Shown: piece after piece, positions 47,256 through 55,578 of the stretch
Layout: each line of letters opens with the position of its first letter
Position numbering within the stretch: the first letter of the stretch is position 1
Assembly: GCA_944320355.1 (NCBI GenBank)
Contig: CALUHC010000041.1
Span: 1 to 64,000, forward strand
Direction: 5' to 3'
Origin: an uncultured Prevotella sp.
GTDB lineage: Bacteria; Bacteroidota; Bacteroidia; Bacteroidales; Bacteroidaceae
DNA: 64,000 bases
Notes under the pieces: model-generated
What the model was told of the DNA's origin: nothing
Database searches by the model: none
What the model saw: the letters and a program-made list of their open reading frames with translations, nothing else
Position numbers and translations under genes: made by a program

Positions 47256-47310
47256 AGAACCTACGTACAAGTGCTTTGCACATTGGCAGAAGCACCTGTA
47301 CGTAGGTTCT
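47256..47310. terminator. Long hairpin after the DUF554 gene
   Basis: AGAACCTACGTACAAGTGCT (from 47256) pairs with AGCACCTGTACGTAGGTTCT (to 47310), one mismatch, 13-base loop. No T run follows. It lies between convergent genes (DUF554 and glnN) and could be a factor-independent stop or an mRNA 3' end protector. Confidence 0.5.
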
Positions 47311-47367
47311 GATGACCACAAGAGAGCCCAACAACAGTTAACTCCCTTGCATCCAAATTTCCAAAGA

Positions 47368-49560
47368 CTACCTGATGAACAGCAGTTCGCGGTATTTGGG
47401 CAGCGTCCAGAGGCCGTCTTCCACTATCATTTCAAGGTTGTCTATCTCTTTTCTTATGGCCTGCATCTTGGGTTCCACGGTGTCGTGGTAGGCGATGGCG
47501 CGCTTGTGGATGCTCTCTATGCGGTTGGCCACGCGGCGAGACTCTATGAGTTCGTCAACGAGAGTCTCTATAGCTTCAGTTCCTTCGGCTATCTCCTCTA
47601 TGAGTTTCATGTTGCGTGCGCTCAGGCGCTCGGCCTTTTCGGCCGGGAAAACGGCTTTCATGCTCTGCACGTTGCGTATGAGCTGGCTTTGATAGTGGGT
47701 CGAAACGGGTATTATGTGGTTCATGGAGAGGTCGCCGATCACACGGGCTTCTATCTGCACTCGCTTCACATAGGTCTCCCATTTCACCTCGTTGCGGGCC
47801 TCAAGCTCCTTGCGGTTCATCACCTTTGTGCTCTCGAACATACGTATGTTGTCCTTGTCGAGGTAGCGTTCGAACACTATCGGACAGCTGCTCTCGGTGT
47901 CGAGTCCGCGGCGGCGGGCCTCCTCCACCCACTCTTCTGAGTATCCGTTGCCGTCAAAGCGTATTGGCTTGCAGGTCTTTATGTCGTCGCGCAGTACGTC
48001 GAGTATGGCACTTATCTTTCCCTCTCCCTTCTCTATGAGCGCGTCCACGCGCGTCTTGAAGTTCGTCAGGGCCTCGGCCATGGCGGCGTTTAGCGCAATC
48101 ATCGCGCTGGCACAGTTGGCTTCGGAACCTATCGCGCGGAATTCGAAGCGGTTGCCCGTGAAGGCAAAGGGGCTGGTGCGGTTGCGGTCGGTGTTGTCTA
48201 TTATCAACTCCGGTATCTGCGGGATGTCAAGTTCCATGCCCTGCTTGGCCTTGAGGTTGAACAGTTCGTCCTTGTCGGAAGTCTCAATGTGGTCGAGCAG
48301 TTCGTTGAGCTGTTTGCCGAGAAACGACGAGATGATGGCGGGCGGAGCCTCGTTGCCCCCGAGGCGGTGGGCGTTGGTGGCGCTCATGATGCTCGCCTTG
48401 AGCAGCCCGTTGTGCTTATACACGGCCATGAGGGTCTCGACGATGAACGTAACGAAGCGCAGATTCTCCTCCGGGGTCTTGCCGGGGGCGTGAAGCAGCA
48501 CACCGTTGTCGGCGCAGAGGCTCCAGTTGTTGTGCTTGCCGGAACCGTTGATGCCGTCGAACGGCTTCTCGTGCAGCAGCACGCGGAAGCCATGCTTGCG
48601 CGCCACCTTCTTCATGAGCGACATGAGCAGCATGTTGTGGTCGACCGCAAGGTTGCACTCTTCGAATATCGGCGCAAGCTCAAACTGGTTGGGCGCCACC
48701 TCGTTGTGGCGTGTCTTGCAGGGTATTGCCAGCTCCAGGGCCTGTATTTCGAGGTCTTTCATAAATGCCTGCACGCGGTCCGGTATTGTGCCGAAGTAGT
48801 GGTCGTCCATCTGTTGGTTCTTCGCGCTCTCGTGCCCCATGAGGGTTCGGCCCGTGAGCATGAGGTCGGGGCGGGCCGAGTAGAGCCCCTCGTCAACGAG
48901 AAAGTACTCCTGCTCCCACCCGAGATTGCACTTCACGCGCGTCACTTCGGGGTAGAAGTACTTGCAGACTTCGGTCGCCGCGCGGTCAACGGCATGGAGG
49001 GCGCGCAGCAGCGGGGCCTTGTAGTCGAGCGCTTCGCCCGTGTATGATATAAAGATGGTGGGGATGCACAGCGTGTCGTCTATGATGAAGACGGGCGAGG
49101 TGGGGTCCCAGGCGGAGTATCCGCGCGCCTCGAACGTGTTGCGTATGCCGCCGTTGGGGAACGAGCTGGCATCGGGCTCCTGCTGCACGAGCAGCTTTCC
49201 GCTGAAGTTCTCCACCATGCCTCCCTTGCCGTCGTGCTCCACGAAGGCATCGTGCTTCTCGGCCGTGCCTTCGGTGAGGGGCTGAAACCAGTGCGTATAG
49301 TGCGTGACGCCCATCTCCATGGCCCACTGCTTCATGCCGGCGGCCACGGCATCGGCTATCGAGCGGTCGAGTCTCGTGCCGTTGTCTATCACGTCTATCA
49401 GCTTCTCATAAACGTCGGCGGGCAGGTATTTGTACATTTTCTGCCTTGTGAACACGTACTTGCCGAAGTACTCCGACGGCCGTTCCTTGGGCGTTGCCAC
49501 CTCTACGGCTTTCTTCTTGAAAGCCTCTTCTACGACCTGAAATCTTAAATTTGCAGACAT
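47368..49560 (-). CDS. glnN: Glutamine synthetase type III
   Basis: ATP-dependent ammonia assimilation. 730 residues, the GSIII size found in Bacteroidota and cyanobacteria. GSGKHNNWSLCADNGVLL, KCNLGWEQEYFLVDEGLY and TRHNEVAPNQFELAPIFEE carry the metal and glutamate sites. It follows aguB by 40 bases on the same strand and is probably read from the aguA promoter as well as its own. The context suggests capture of ammonia freed by the agmatine enzymes. Confidence 0.95.
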   Translation of the reverse strand: MSANLRFQVVEEAFKKKAVEVATPKERPSEYFGKYVFTRQKMYKYLPADVYEKLIDVIDNGTRLDRSIADAVAAGMKQWAMEMGVTHYTHWFQPLTEGTAEKHDAFVEHDGKGGMVENFSGKLLVQQEPDASSFPNGGIRNTFEARGYSAWDPTSPVFIIDDTLCIPTIFISYTGEALDYKAPLLRALHAVDRAATEVCKYFYPEVTRVKCNLGWEQEYFLVDEGLYSARPDLMLTGRTLMGHESAKNQQMDDHYFGTIPDRVQAFMKDLEIQALELAIPCKTRHNEVAPNQFELAPIFEECNLAVDHNMLLMSLMKKVARKHGFRVLLHEKPFDGINGSGKHNNWSLCADNGVLLHAPGKTPEENLRFVTFIVETLMAVYKHNGLLKASIMSATNAHRLGGNEAPPAIISSFLGKQLNELLDHIETSDKDELFNLKAKQGMELDIPQIPELIIDNTDRNRTSPFAFTGNRFEFRAIGSEANCASAMIALNAAMAEALTNFKTRVDALIEKGEGKISAILDVLRDDIKTCKPIRFDGNGYSEEWVEEARRRGLDTESSCPIVFERYLDKDNIRMFESTKVMNRKELEARNEVKWETYVKRVQIEARVIGDLSMNHIIPVSTHYQSQLIRNVQSMKAVFPAEKAERLSARNMKLIEEIAEGTEAIETLVDELIESRRVANRIESIHKRAIAYHDTVEPKMQAIRKEIDNLEMIVEDGLWTLPKYRELLFIR

Positions 49561-49600
49561 TATGCTATTTCTTTGTTTGGTTGTTCGTTGTGATTGGCGT

Positions 49601-50488
49601 TCATCTGTCGATGAATCTCTTTGTTATATCCCCGTAGCTGTCTATGCGGCGGTCGCGCAAGAAGGGCCACCAGCGGCGCACCTGCTCGCCGTGGTCCATG
49701 TCTATGCTCACGATTACGCTCTCCTCCTCGTTGTCGGATGCCTCGTAAAGCAGTTCGCCCTGCGGCCCGGCCACGAACGATGTGCCCCAGAACTGTATTC
49801 CACCGGTCTGCCCCGAGGGGTCTGGCTCGAAGCCGACGCGGTTCACTGCGACCACGGGCAGACCGTTGGCCACGGCGTGTCCGCGCTGCACAGTCTGCCA
49901 GGCGCGCCGCTGCCGCTGCTGTTCGTCGTCGTCGTCGCTTAGCGCATAGCCTATGGCCGTGGGATAGATGAGCAGCTCCGCGCCGCCGAGAGCCATGAGG
50001 CGGGCGGCCTCCGGGTACCACTGATCCCAGCAAACCATAACCCCGAGGCGGCCCACAGAGGTGTCTATGGGGTGGAATCCGAGGTCGCCGGGCGTGAAGT
50101 AGAACTTCTCATAGTAGGCCGGATCGTCGGGGATGTGCATCTTCCGGTACGTGCCGGCTATCTCGCCGTCGCGGTCTATGACCACCGCCGTGTTGTGATA
50201 CAGCCCAGGCGCGCGCCGCTCGAAGAGCGACGTGACGATGACCACGCCGCACCTTGCGGCCAGCTCTCCAAACATCTGCGTCGATGGGCCGGGAATCGGC
50301 TCGGCGAGATCAAAGTTGTTGACATCCTCTACCTGGCAGAAGTAGAGCGAATTGTGCAGCTCTTGCAGCACAACGAGCTGTGCGCCGCGCCGCGCGAGGT
50401 CGGCCACGCCCTCGGCCAGGCGCAACATATTGTTGCGCCTGTCGGCCGTGTTGTGCTGTTGCAGGAATCCTATATTGAGTTCTTTCAT
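49601..50488 (-). CDS. aguB: N-carbamoylputrescine amidase
   Basis: Nitrilase-fold amidase that turns N-carbamoylputrescine into putrescine, CO2 and ammonia. The triad is visible: Glu in VVLQELHNSLYF, Lys in YRKMHIPDDP, Cys in VMVCWDQWYPE. HNTADRRNNMLRLAEGV at the N terminus. The start at 50488 (MKELNIGFLQQ) gives 295 residues; the frame is open far upstream into aguA but that part is not homologous. It lies 11 bases after aguA. Confidence 0.94.
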   Translation of the reverse strand: MKELNIGFLQQHNTADRRNNMLRLAEGVADLARRGAQLVVLQELHNSLYFCQVEDVNNFDLAEPIPGPSTQMFGELAARCGVVIVTSLFERRAPGLYHNTAVVIDRDGEIAGTYRKMHIPDDPAYYEKFYFTPGDLGFHPIDTSVGRLGVMVCWDQWYPEAARLMALGGAELLIYPTAIGYALSDDDDEQQRQRRAWQTVQRGHAVANGLPVVAVNRVGFEPDPSGQTGGIQFWGTSFVAGPQGELLYEASDNEEESVIVSIDMDHGEQVRRWWPFLRDRRIDSYGDITKRFIDR

Positions 50489-50499
50489 TGCTTGTCGGT

Positions 50500-51558
50500 T
50501 TATGTTTTTGGGGTTATAGCCGGATATTGCATGGTGCAGCAGTGCAGCGAACCGTGCTGAATGATGACGCTGCGGCAGTCGATGCCTACGACTTCGCGCC
50601 CCGGGAAGGCTTCGGCTATTATGCCGGCGGCCTCCGCGTCGAGGTCGGGCTGCGCGTAGGTGGGGCAGAGCACCGCCCCGTTCACCACGAGGAAATTGGC
50701 GTATGTGGCCGGAAGCCGCTCGCCGTGGCGCACTATCGGGCGCGGCATGGGCAGGCGCAGCAGGCGGTAGGGGCGGCCGTCGGCGGTGGTGAGCGTGCGC
50801 AGTTGTCGCTCCATCTGTTGCAGCTCGGTGTACTGCTCGTCCGCCGGGTCGTCGCAGCCTACATATAATAATGTGTCGCCCGGGGCCGTTCGCACCAATG
50901 TGTCTATGTGCCCGTCGGTGTCGTCGCCCGTCAGTTGGCCGTGGTCTATCCACACTATGCGGTCGGCGCAGAGCGTTTCTTTGAGCCGCCTCTCTATGTC
51001 CTGCCGCGTCATGGGCTGGTTGCGGTGGGGCGCAAGCAGGCATCCCGAGGTGGTGAACACCGTTCCGCGGCCGTCGCTCTCTATCGCGCCGCCCTCAAGC
51101 ACAAAGTCCGTGTGGTCGGCATACTCGCCCCCTATAAGCCCGGCCTCGTAGAGACGGCGGTTTATGGCGTTGTCTCTCTCGGCGGCAAACTTATCGCCCC
51201 AGCCGTTGAAACGGAAGTCGAGCAACCGCCGCGCGCCGCCACCGGCCAGCGATATGAATGCGTGGTCGCGCGCCCATGTGTCGTCCGTAGGGCAGGCCAG
51301 GGTCGTGATGTTGGCCAATATGCCCTCTCCCGCGGCCCGGCGTATGGCTTCCGTGGCCTCATCTGGTCGCGGAGCCACTATGAGCAGCCGCTCGCGGCGT
51401 GCTATCTCCACCGCCATCCGCACGTATGTGGCGGTGATTTCCTCCATTATGGGCTGCCAGTCGGTGTCCTCGTGCGGCCATGTCAGCTGCACGCACTCCT
51501 GCTCTTCCCACTCGGCGGGCAGCCGCCAACGGCTCTTTTCTATGTCGTTTATATTCAT
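50500..51558 (-). CDS. aguA: Agmatine deiminase
   Basis: Converts agmatine to N-carbamoylputrescine and ammonia (guanidino-modifying superfamily). RLPAEWEEQECVQLTWPHEDTDW-like start, WARDHAFISL, LEGGAIESDGRGT, IDHGQLTGDDTDGHID and the nucleophile region GSLHCCTMQ (Cys340 or Cys341). 352 residues, full length. First gene of aguA-aguB-glnN. Its upstream region carries a family P module. Confidence 0.94.
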   Translation of the reverse strand: MNINDIEKSRWRLPAEWEEQECVQLTWPHEDTDWQPIMEEITATYVRMAVEIARRERLLIVAPRPDEATEAIRRAAGEGILANITTLACPTDDTWARDHAFISLAGGGARRLLDFRFNGWGDKFAAERDNAINRRLYEAGLIGGEYADHTDFVLEGGAIESDGRGTVFTTSGCLLAPHRNQPMTRQDIERRLKETLCADRIVWIDHGQLTGDDTDGHIDTLVRTAPGDTLLYVGCDDPADEQYTELQQMERQLRTLTTADGRPYRLLRLPMPRPIVRHGERLPATYANFLVVNGAVLCPTYAQPDLDAEAAGIIAEAFPGREVVGIDCRSVIIQHGSLHCCTMQYPAITPKT

Positions 51559-51570
51559 AATTTATATGTA

Positions 51571-51670
51571 CAAGGATAGCGCAAACAGGCGGAAAGCGAA
51601 ACAGAATCGCAAATTCCCAAGTGCAGCTTATCCTCTGCAAAGATACTCTTTTTTTCCCACTTGCAGCTTA
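51571..51670 (-). promoter_or_regulatory. Family P promoter-leader module upstream of aguA
   Basis: On the minus strand: TATCTTTG (51645-51638), GGATAAGCTGCACTTGGG, the imperfect palindrome GCGATTCTGTTTCGC, CCGCCTGTTTGCGC, then TATCCTTG (51578-51571) just before the gene. A second partial piece, ATAAGCTGCAAGTGGG, lies directly upstream (about 51655-51670), suggesting a local duplication. Confidence 0.6.
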
Positions 51671-51849
51671 TATGTGGGGCAACAAATTGGCTTTAAGGCT
51701 AATTACATAATTTATGTCATTTCCGGCGGTCTCCACGACCCGCGCAATCGCCCAAGCCACTGACGGCGGTTTTTCAGCCGTTTCGGCCGCCCGTACAACC
51801 GTTTAGGCATCCGTAATGGATAGCACGACACCAGATTCTATGTCATCCA

Positions 51850-51967
51850 TAACGCACAAGGAGCTTAGAAGCGGGCTATGCGACAAAGCATACAAGCAAA
51901 TATGACCGAAAAGACACTCAAGGCAGCTGAAATAAAAGACAACTTTGATAAAATCAAAACTGCCTCT
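51850..51967. repeat. Family B repeat, copy B2 (partial)
   Basis: Contains GCGGGCTATGCGACAAAGCAT, GAAAAGACACTCAAGGCAGC and the right end TTTGATAAAATCAAAACTGCC, aligning to B1 read in reverse. The left terminal repeat is not seen; the preceding bases to 51671 have no gene, only a short inverted pair TAATGGAT/ATCCATAA. Confidence 0.6.
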
Positions 51968-51976
51968 TATATACCT

Positions 51977-52156
51977 TGTTTTTTGATACACTCGACACAA
52001 CAACTATCATAGCTGTAAATGCTTGATAATCAATGGGGTTACGAAATGTGCCGTTTCGGCCTGCAAAACGGCACATATTGCACGCCAAAACGTGCCGTTT
52101 CGTGCCCTGAAACGGCACGTCTTGCAAACCGAAACGGTTGGCTTTGTTTTTTGACA
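51977..52156 (-). repeat. Family R repeat, copy R6
   Basis: Units begin at 52044, 52066, 52088, 52110 and 52132, five in exact 22-bp register. On the left (reverse orientation) the side motif AAATGCTTGATAATCAATGG then GGTTAC. The outer ends TGTTTTTTGATAC (51977-51989) and TTTGTTTTTTGAC match other copies in reverse. It sits between B2 and B3. Confidence 0.8.
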
Positions 52157-52188
52157 AACAAGTGGCAATATTTAATGGACATACAGAA

Positions 52189-52375
52189 GGGGCTGTCCCT
52201 GAGCATCTGTCCTGGTTTTATCAAAGCCTATTTGATCTTGATTTTCATGGCTGATTTGCCCGTTTGCTGAGGAACATAACGTACTATGTGGCTAAGCATA
52301 CTGGCAAATATAGCCGAAAAGACACTCAAGGCGGCAGTGGTAAAAGACAAATCTGATAAGGCCAAGACAGCTGCC
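52189..52375. repeat. Family B repeat, copy B3 (diverged)
   Basis: GGGCTGTCCC...GGTTTTATCAAAGCC at the left and GCCAAGACAGCTGCC at the right; inside GATTTGCC and GGCAAAT keep part of the B1 hairpin. GAAAAGACACTCAAGGCGGC aligns with B2. It ends about 50 bases from the stop of the convergent-side HTH gene. Confidence 0.6.
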
Positions 52376-52425
52376 AAGCATTTTGCGGACGGGCATACAC
52401 GCGCAGAAGACATTATGGCAGGCCG

Positions 52426-52917
52426 TCACTTCTTTGCCGGAACAAAAGTCTCATACGTCAAGTCATCATAATATACACGTATCTCCACAACCCGGCGCTG
52501 CGGCCTTTCCACATATTTCACCTCCTCGCGCACTATCTCCGGCCTCACGCCCCTGACACCATTGGGGTGTGGATGCGACGAAAAAGACTGCGGTTCCACC
52601 GCGCCGTGGACAGTGGAAGAGGAGTTGTCGTTACCTTCGAAATCGAGCATTGGCTCGGCACCATTGTGAACCGGGCCACCATCAGCACCGCCTGCACCAG
52701 ACTGCTCGATGCCGTACATATCGCCGATGCCGAAGAGCAGCCAGTCGATGTTTATGTCGGGTATTTTCTTTTTGATTGCTTCAACAATGTTAAGAGTCGG
52801 TTTTGTGCGTCCGTTGAAGATGCTGCTCAGCGATGCCGGAGACATATCTATGAACTGCGCGAACACCTGCTGAGTCATGTGTTTCGACTCCATAATCTGT
52901 CTTATCCTATCTTTCAT
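52426..52917 (-). CDS. Helix-turn-helix (XRE/Cro-type) transcription regulator
   Basis: 163 residues. The N-terminal HTH (about 1-60: IMESKHMTQQVFAQFIDMSPASLSSIF-type) is the XRE/Cro class, followed by NGRTKPTLNIVEAIKKKIP and NIDWLLFGIGDMYG, a common Bacteroidota layout. The C-terminal half is low-complexity (GGADGG, HPHPNG) with a basic end PQRRVVEIRVYYDDLTYE. Targets unknown. Promoter TACCTTTG on the minus strand (52977-52970), inside the palindrome TTTACAAAGGTAAA, a possible autoregulatory operator. Confidence 0.82.
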   Translation of the reverse strand: MKDRIRQIMESKHMTQQVFAQFIDMSPASLSSIFNGRTKPTLNIVEAIKKKIPDINIDWLLFGIGDMYGIEQSGAGGADGGPVHNGAEPMLDFEGNDNSSSTVHGAVEPQSFSSHPHPNGVRGVRPEIVREEVKYVERPQRRVVEIRVYYDDLTYETFVPAKK

Positions 52918-52959
52918 AAGGCATTAAACTCGAATTTAGGGCATAGACTGCCGTTTTCC

Positions 52960-53110
52960 TTTGCATTTACAAAGGTAAAACAAATTCTCGAAACGTGCAA
53001 CAAATGTAATGATTATTTTGCTTTTGAAATTTCATCTTTACGTTTTTAAATACCAAAACGCAAAATATTAATTTATCATATAAGTCGATTTACATATACA
53101 AATGTAAACA
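52960..53110. promoter_or_regulatory. Palindromes in the AT-rich control region upstream of the HTH gene
   Basis: TTTACAAAGGTAAA (about 52966-52979) overlaps the HTH promoter. TTTACAT (53089-53095) and ATGTAAA (53102-53108) form a second inverted pair. The shared TTTAC/GTAAA half-sites suggest operators for the HTH protein. Inference only. Confidence 0.35.
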
Positions 53111-53640
53111 ATCTTGTTTGAAAACAGCTAAAAGCCTTTATACAAACGATTTTTGCAACAAACTGGCTCTTACTTAGTTATTTAGCAAAATAAAATGACA
53201 TATACAGGCATAGAAACCATTTTGAATGCTATAAAAGCATATATTTCACGTAAAAAAGATTAATATATACGCGTAAAATTCTGATTACTCGATAATTATA
53301 ACACGAATACTATTATTGTATAAATATGGTTTCAAACTACAAATGCAAATGTTTTGATTTACAAAGCATATAGATTTTCTTTGTGAATATTTGTGTTTTG
53401 TGAACTTATTTGCCTTATGGGTATTTACATAGTAACACATTATATTTGGATTCACAAATCAAAATCAACAAAAGAAAACGCAAAATAAAGTGAACACCAA
53501 ATTCCTTTGGCCTTCAGAAACGATTTTTTTCCATTTTCAAAGAATTACGGACAAGGATACGATTTTCTGCAAATACGCGAATTTTGAGAGGGTAAAAAAG
53601 AGCGTAAGGTGCTGTTTTTCCGTTGTTTGGGGTCAAAAAA
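53111..53640. other. Long AT-rich non-coding stretch
   Basis: No supportable gene. Base composition is far more AT-rich than the rest of the window between about 53030 and 53600. Words such as TTTACAAAG, ACAAATGCAAATG and GGATTCACAAATC recur. An open frame at 53490-53720 runs through the holA terminators and is not credible. It could be a foreign remnant or a curved, protein-bound region. Confidence 0.4.
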
Positions 53641-53697
53641 AGCGTTCCGGCGGAACGCTGCTTTTAGGAAAAAATCGGGGCGAAAGACCCCGATTTT
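53641..53697 (-). terminator. Tandem intrinsic terminators of holA
   Basis: Minus strand, in order: AAAATCGGGG/CCCCGATTTT (53697-53671), which starts at the holA stop and is followed by TTTCC, then AGCGTTCCG/CGGAACGCT (53659-53641) followed by seven T. Two strong stems in a row. Confidence 0.8.
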
Positions 53698-54722
53698 CAG
53701 TGAAGTGTGAAATAAATTAACTCTTTCATAAGCTCTCCCGGAGGGGTATTTGGGTTGTCAAGCCCCTTACTTTTGGCATCTATCTCTCTAATTTTAGAAA
53801 TTATCTGCAACACTTTCACCCCGCTGTAATTTCTCATACCCGTAATGTAATCCTTCGTGGCCCATTGCGATTTCAGCTCAAGCCACTTGGCGAGAGCCTC
53901 TGCACTACCCTTCTGAGGGCAATAATAGGCTATCATCAGGTTCTGAAAATAATTGAAAAGCATGGGCAGAAAACTATAGATATTGCCCGCCTTGGGGTTG
54001 TCGTCGAAGTACTTTATTATCTGGTTTGCCTTGAACACATTCCTGTTCACCACGGCATCGCGCAGCTCGAAGGCGTTAAAGTCCTTGCTCACCCCTATCT
54101 GCTGTTCGACGATGAGCGGTGTCACGCGCCTGTCGTCGGCGGGCAATGCAATGAGCAGCTTGTTGAGCTCACCCACGAGCCTGTTCAGGTCGGCCCCTAT
54201 GTGGTCGGCTATTATCTGCTGCGACTTGGGGTCTATGCTCGCCCCTTTAGCTTTCAAGTATGCTTCGATGAATGCCGGAAGCTCTCGCTCACGCAACTTC
54301 TTGCTCTCGAAGAGCACCCCTACACGCTCCACTATGCCTGCCAGTTTCTTGCGACGGTCCAACGTTCCGTTCTTGTGACACATCACCAGGATGGTAGATT
54401 TGAGCGGCTTTTGCAGATAGAAGTCTATCGGATCGGTGTTCTTCAGGTTCTGCGCTTCTTTCACTATGACCACTTGATAGTCGGACATCATCGGATAACG
54501 CTTGGCAATGTCAGCCACCTGCGCCGCCGTAACGTCAGAGCCGAACAGCACGGTCTGGTTGAAGTCGCGCTCCTCAGGGGGCAACACGTTTTCGGCTATG
54601 TAGTCCGATATCTTGTCAATATAATAAGGTTCGTCGCCCATTAGATAGTAAACAGGGGCAAACTTGCGCGCCTGCAAGTCGCGCATGATGCCCGCGTAGG
54701 TAACGTTTTTGGTCTCTGCCAT
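53697..54722 (-). CDS. holA: DNA polymerase III subunit delta
   Basis: Clamp-loader subunit that opens the beta clamp. 341 residues: KFAPVYYLMGDEPYYIDKI at the N terminus, VVIVKEAQNLKN (Walker B-like region), and AFELRDAVVNRNVFKANQII with the C-terminal collar domain to the end (NPNTPPGELMKELIYF). Typical length. A minus-strand box TAGGTTTG (54776-54769) and a farther TATCTTTG (54841-54834) may drive it. Divergent to the HsdR-N gene. Confidence 0.92.
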   Translation of the reverse strand: MAETKNVTYAGIMRDLQARKFAPVYYLMGDEPYYIDKISDYIAENVLPPEERDFNQTVLFGSDVTAAQVADIAKRYPMMSDYQVVIVKEAQNLKNTDPIDFYLQKPLKSTILVMCHKNGTLDRRKKLAGIVERVGVLFESKKLRERELPAFIEAYLKAKGASIDPKSQQIIADHIGADLNRLVGELNKLLIALPADDRRVTPLIVEQQIGVSKDFNAFELRDAVVNRNVFKANQIIKYFDDNPKAGNIYSFLPMLFNYFQNLMIAYYCPQKGSAEALAKWLELKSQWATKDYITGMRNYSGVKVLQIISKIREIDAKSKGLDNPNTPPGELMKELIYFTLH

Positions 54723-54764
54723 CGCCTTTTTATCGCTAATTTATTAATTTTGCAAGCCCAAACC

Positions 54765-54845
54765 GGCGCAAACCTATGCCCAGCGAGCAGAAATGCAGTC
54801 CGGCACAAAACACGAACATGGGCTTATCTGCTGCAAAGATACAGC
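54765..54845 (-). promoter_or_regulatory. Diverged family P module upstream of holA
   Basis: Minus strand: TATCTTTG (54841-54834), AGCAGATAAGCCCATG, CTGCATTTCTGCTCG, then TAGGTTTG (54776-54769). The box spacing (65 bases) equals that in the FabK/NMO and aguA modules, but the GCTGCACTCGG word is mostly lost. Confidence 0.45.
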
Positions 54846-54931
54846 AAAATATCGGTTGGGCGAAACGCCGCGGCGATTTTGTATGCACCGGGATATTGAG
54901 CGACCAAATCACTGATTCAATATATATAATA

Positions 54932-55381
54932 ATGTATGGACTGAACCTTCCGCCGTTCGAGGTGCGCACAATAGCAAAATCTGGGCGGCCGTTTATCTAT
55001 GATATGCTGCGCCGTAAATACGTTGCGCTCACTCCCGAAGAATGGGTGAGACAGCATTTCGTCCACTTTCTAGTGGAACACAAAGGCTACCCAGCCGCCT
55101 ATCTGGCCAACGAGGTGGAGCTGAAAGTGGGCACCAAGAAGCTGCGCTGCGACAGTGTGCTGTACGACACAGCCCTGCGCCCGCGCATGATCATTGAATA
55201 CAAGGCACCGACCGTGGCCATACGGCAAGCGGTATTCAACCAAATATCCACCTACAACCTTCTGCTCCACGTCGATTATCTCATCGTAAGCAACGGCATT
55301 CGCCACTTCTGCTGCAAGATGGACTACGCTTCCGGCCGCTACGTTTTCCTTAACGACATACCAGATCACGCCGTTCTGTAA
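54932..55381 (+). CDS. Type I restriction HsdR N-terminal-like nuclease domain protein
   Basis: 149 residues. PD-(D/E)xK core: Asp74 in LRCDSVLYD and Glu89-x-Lys91 in MIIEYKAP, then a glutamine motif (QAVFNQISTYN) as in HsdR and RecB-type nucleases. RRKYVALTPEEWVRQHFVHF is the shared start in Bacteroidota relatives. The start at 54932 is set by that similarity; an ATG at 54776 would add 52 unrelated residues. No hsdS or hsdM is near, so it is a stand-alone putative nuclease. Confidence 0.75.
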   Translation: MYGLNLPPFEVRTIAKSGRPFIYDMLRRKYVALTPEEWVRQHFVHFLVEHKGYPAAYLANEVELKVGTKKLRCDSVLYDTALRPRMIIEYKAPTVAIRQAVFNQISTYNLLLHVDYLIVSNGIRHFCCKMDYASGRYVFLNDIPDHAVL

Positions 55382-55467
55382 AGCAGAAAATGCCCGCAAA
55401 CATCACGCTATCAACAAAAATAGTTAAAAACACACATTGTTCTGCATATAAAACGGCAAAAAATGAG

Positions 55468-55578
55468 TAACTTTGCAGAACGTTGGCTGCACTCGGCAAT
55501 ATGCGAACAAGATTCGCATTGCGCTCGTTTGCACAACGTATGCCAACAAAACCACATACATAAAAAAGCTGTAAAAGC
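55468..55578 (+). promoter_or_regulatory. Family P promoter-leader module upstream of the Nif3 gene
   Basis: TAACTTTG (55468-55475), GTTGGCTGCACTCGGCAATA, the palindrome GCGAACAAGATTCGC and TGCGCTCGTTTGC. The leader is about 95 nt before the GTG start at 55579. Confidence 0.65.

Noticed and set aside
50489..51043. N-terminal extension of aguB (to make a 480-residue protein)
   Set aside because: It runs over aguA in another frame and is low-complexity; nitrilase homology begins at the ATG at 50488.
52286..52471. 61-codon frame over repeat B3
   Set aside because: Not called as a gene because the frame is not kept from start to end in other copies; reported instead as a finding on family B.
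53490..53720. Open frame of 76 codons after the AT-rich island
   Set aside because: It passes through two holA terminators and has no similarity pattern.
54776..54931. Extended start for the HsdR-N protein
   Set aside because: The added 52 residues cover promoter boxes of the divergent holA gene and do not resemble the family start.
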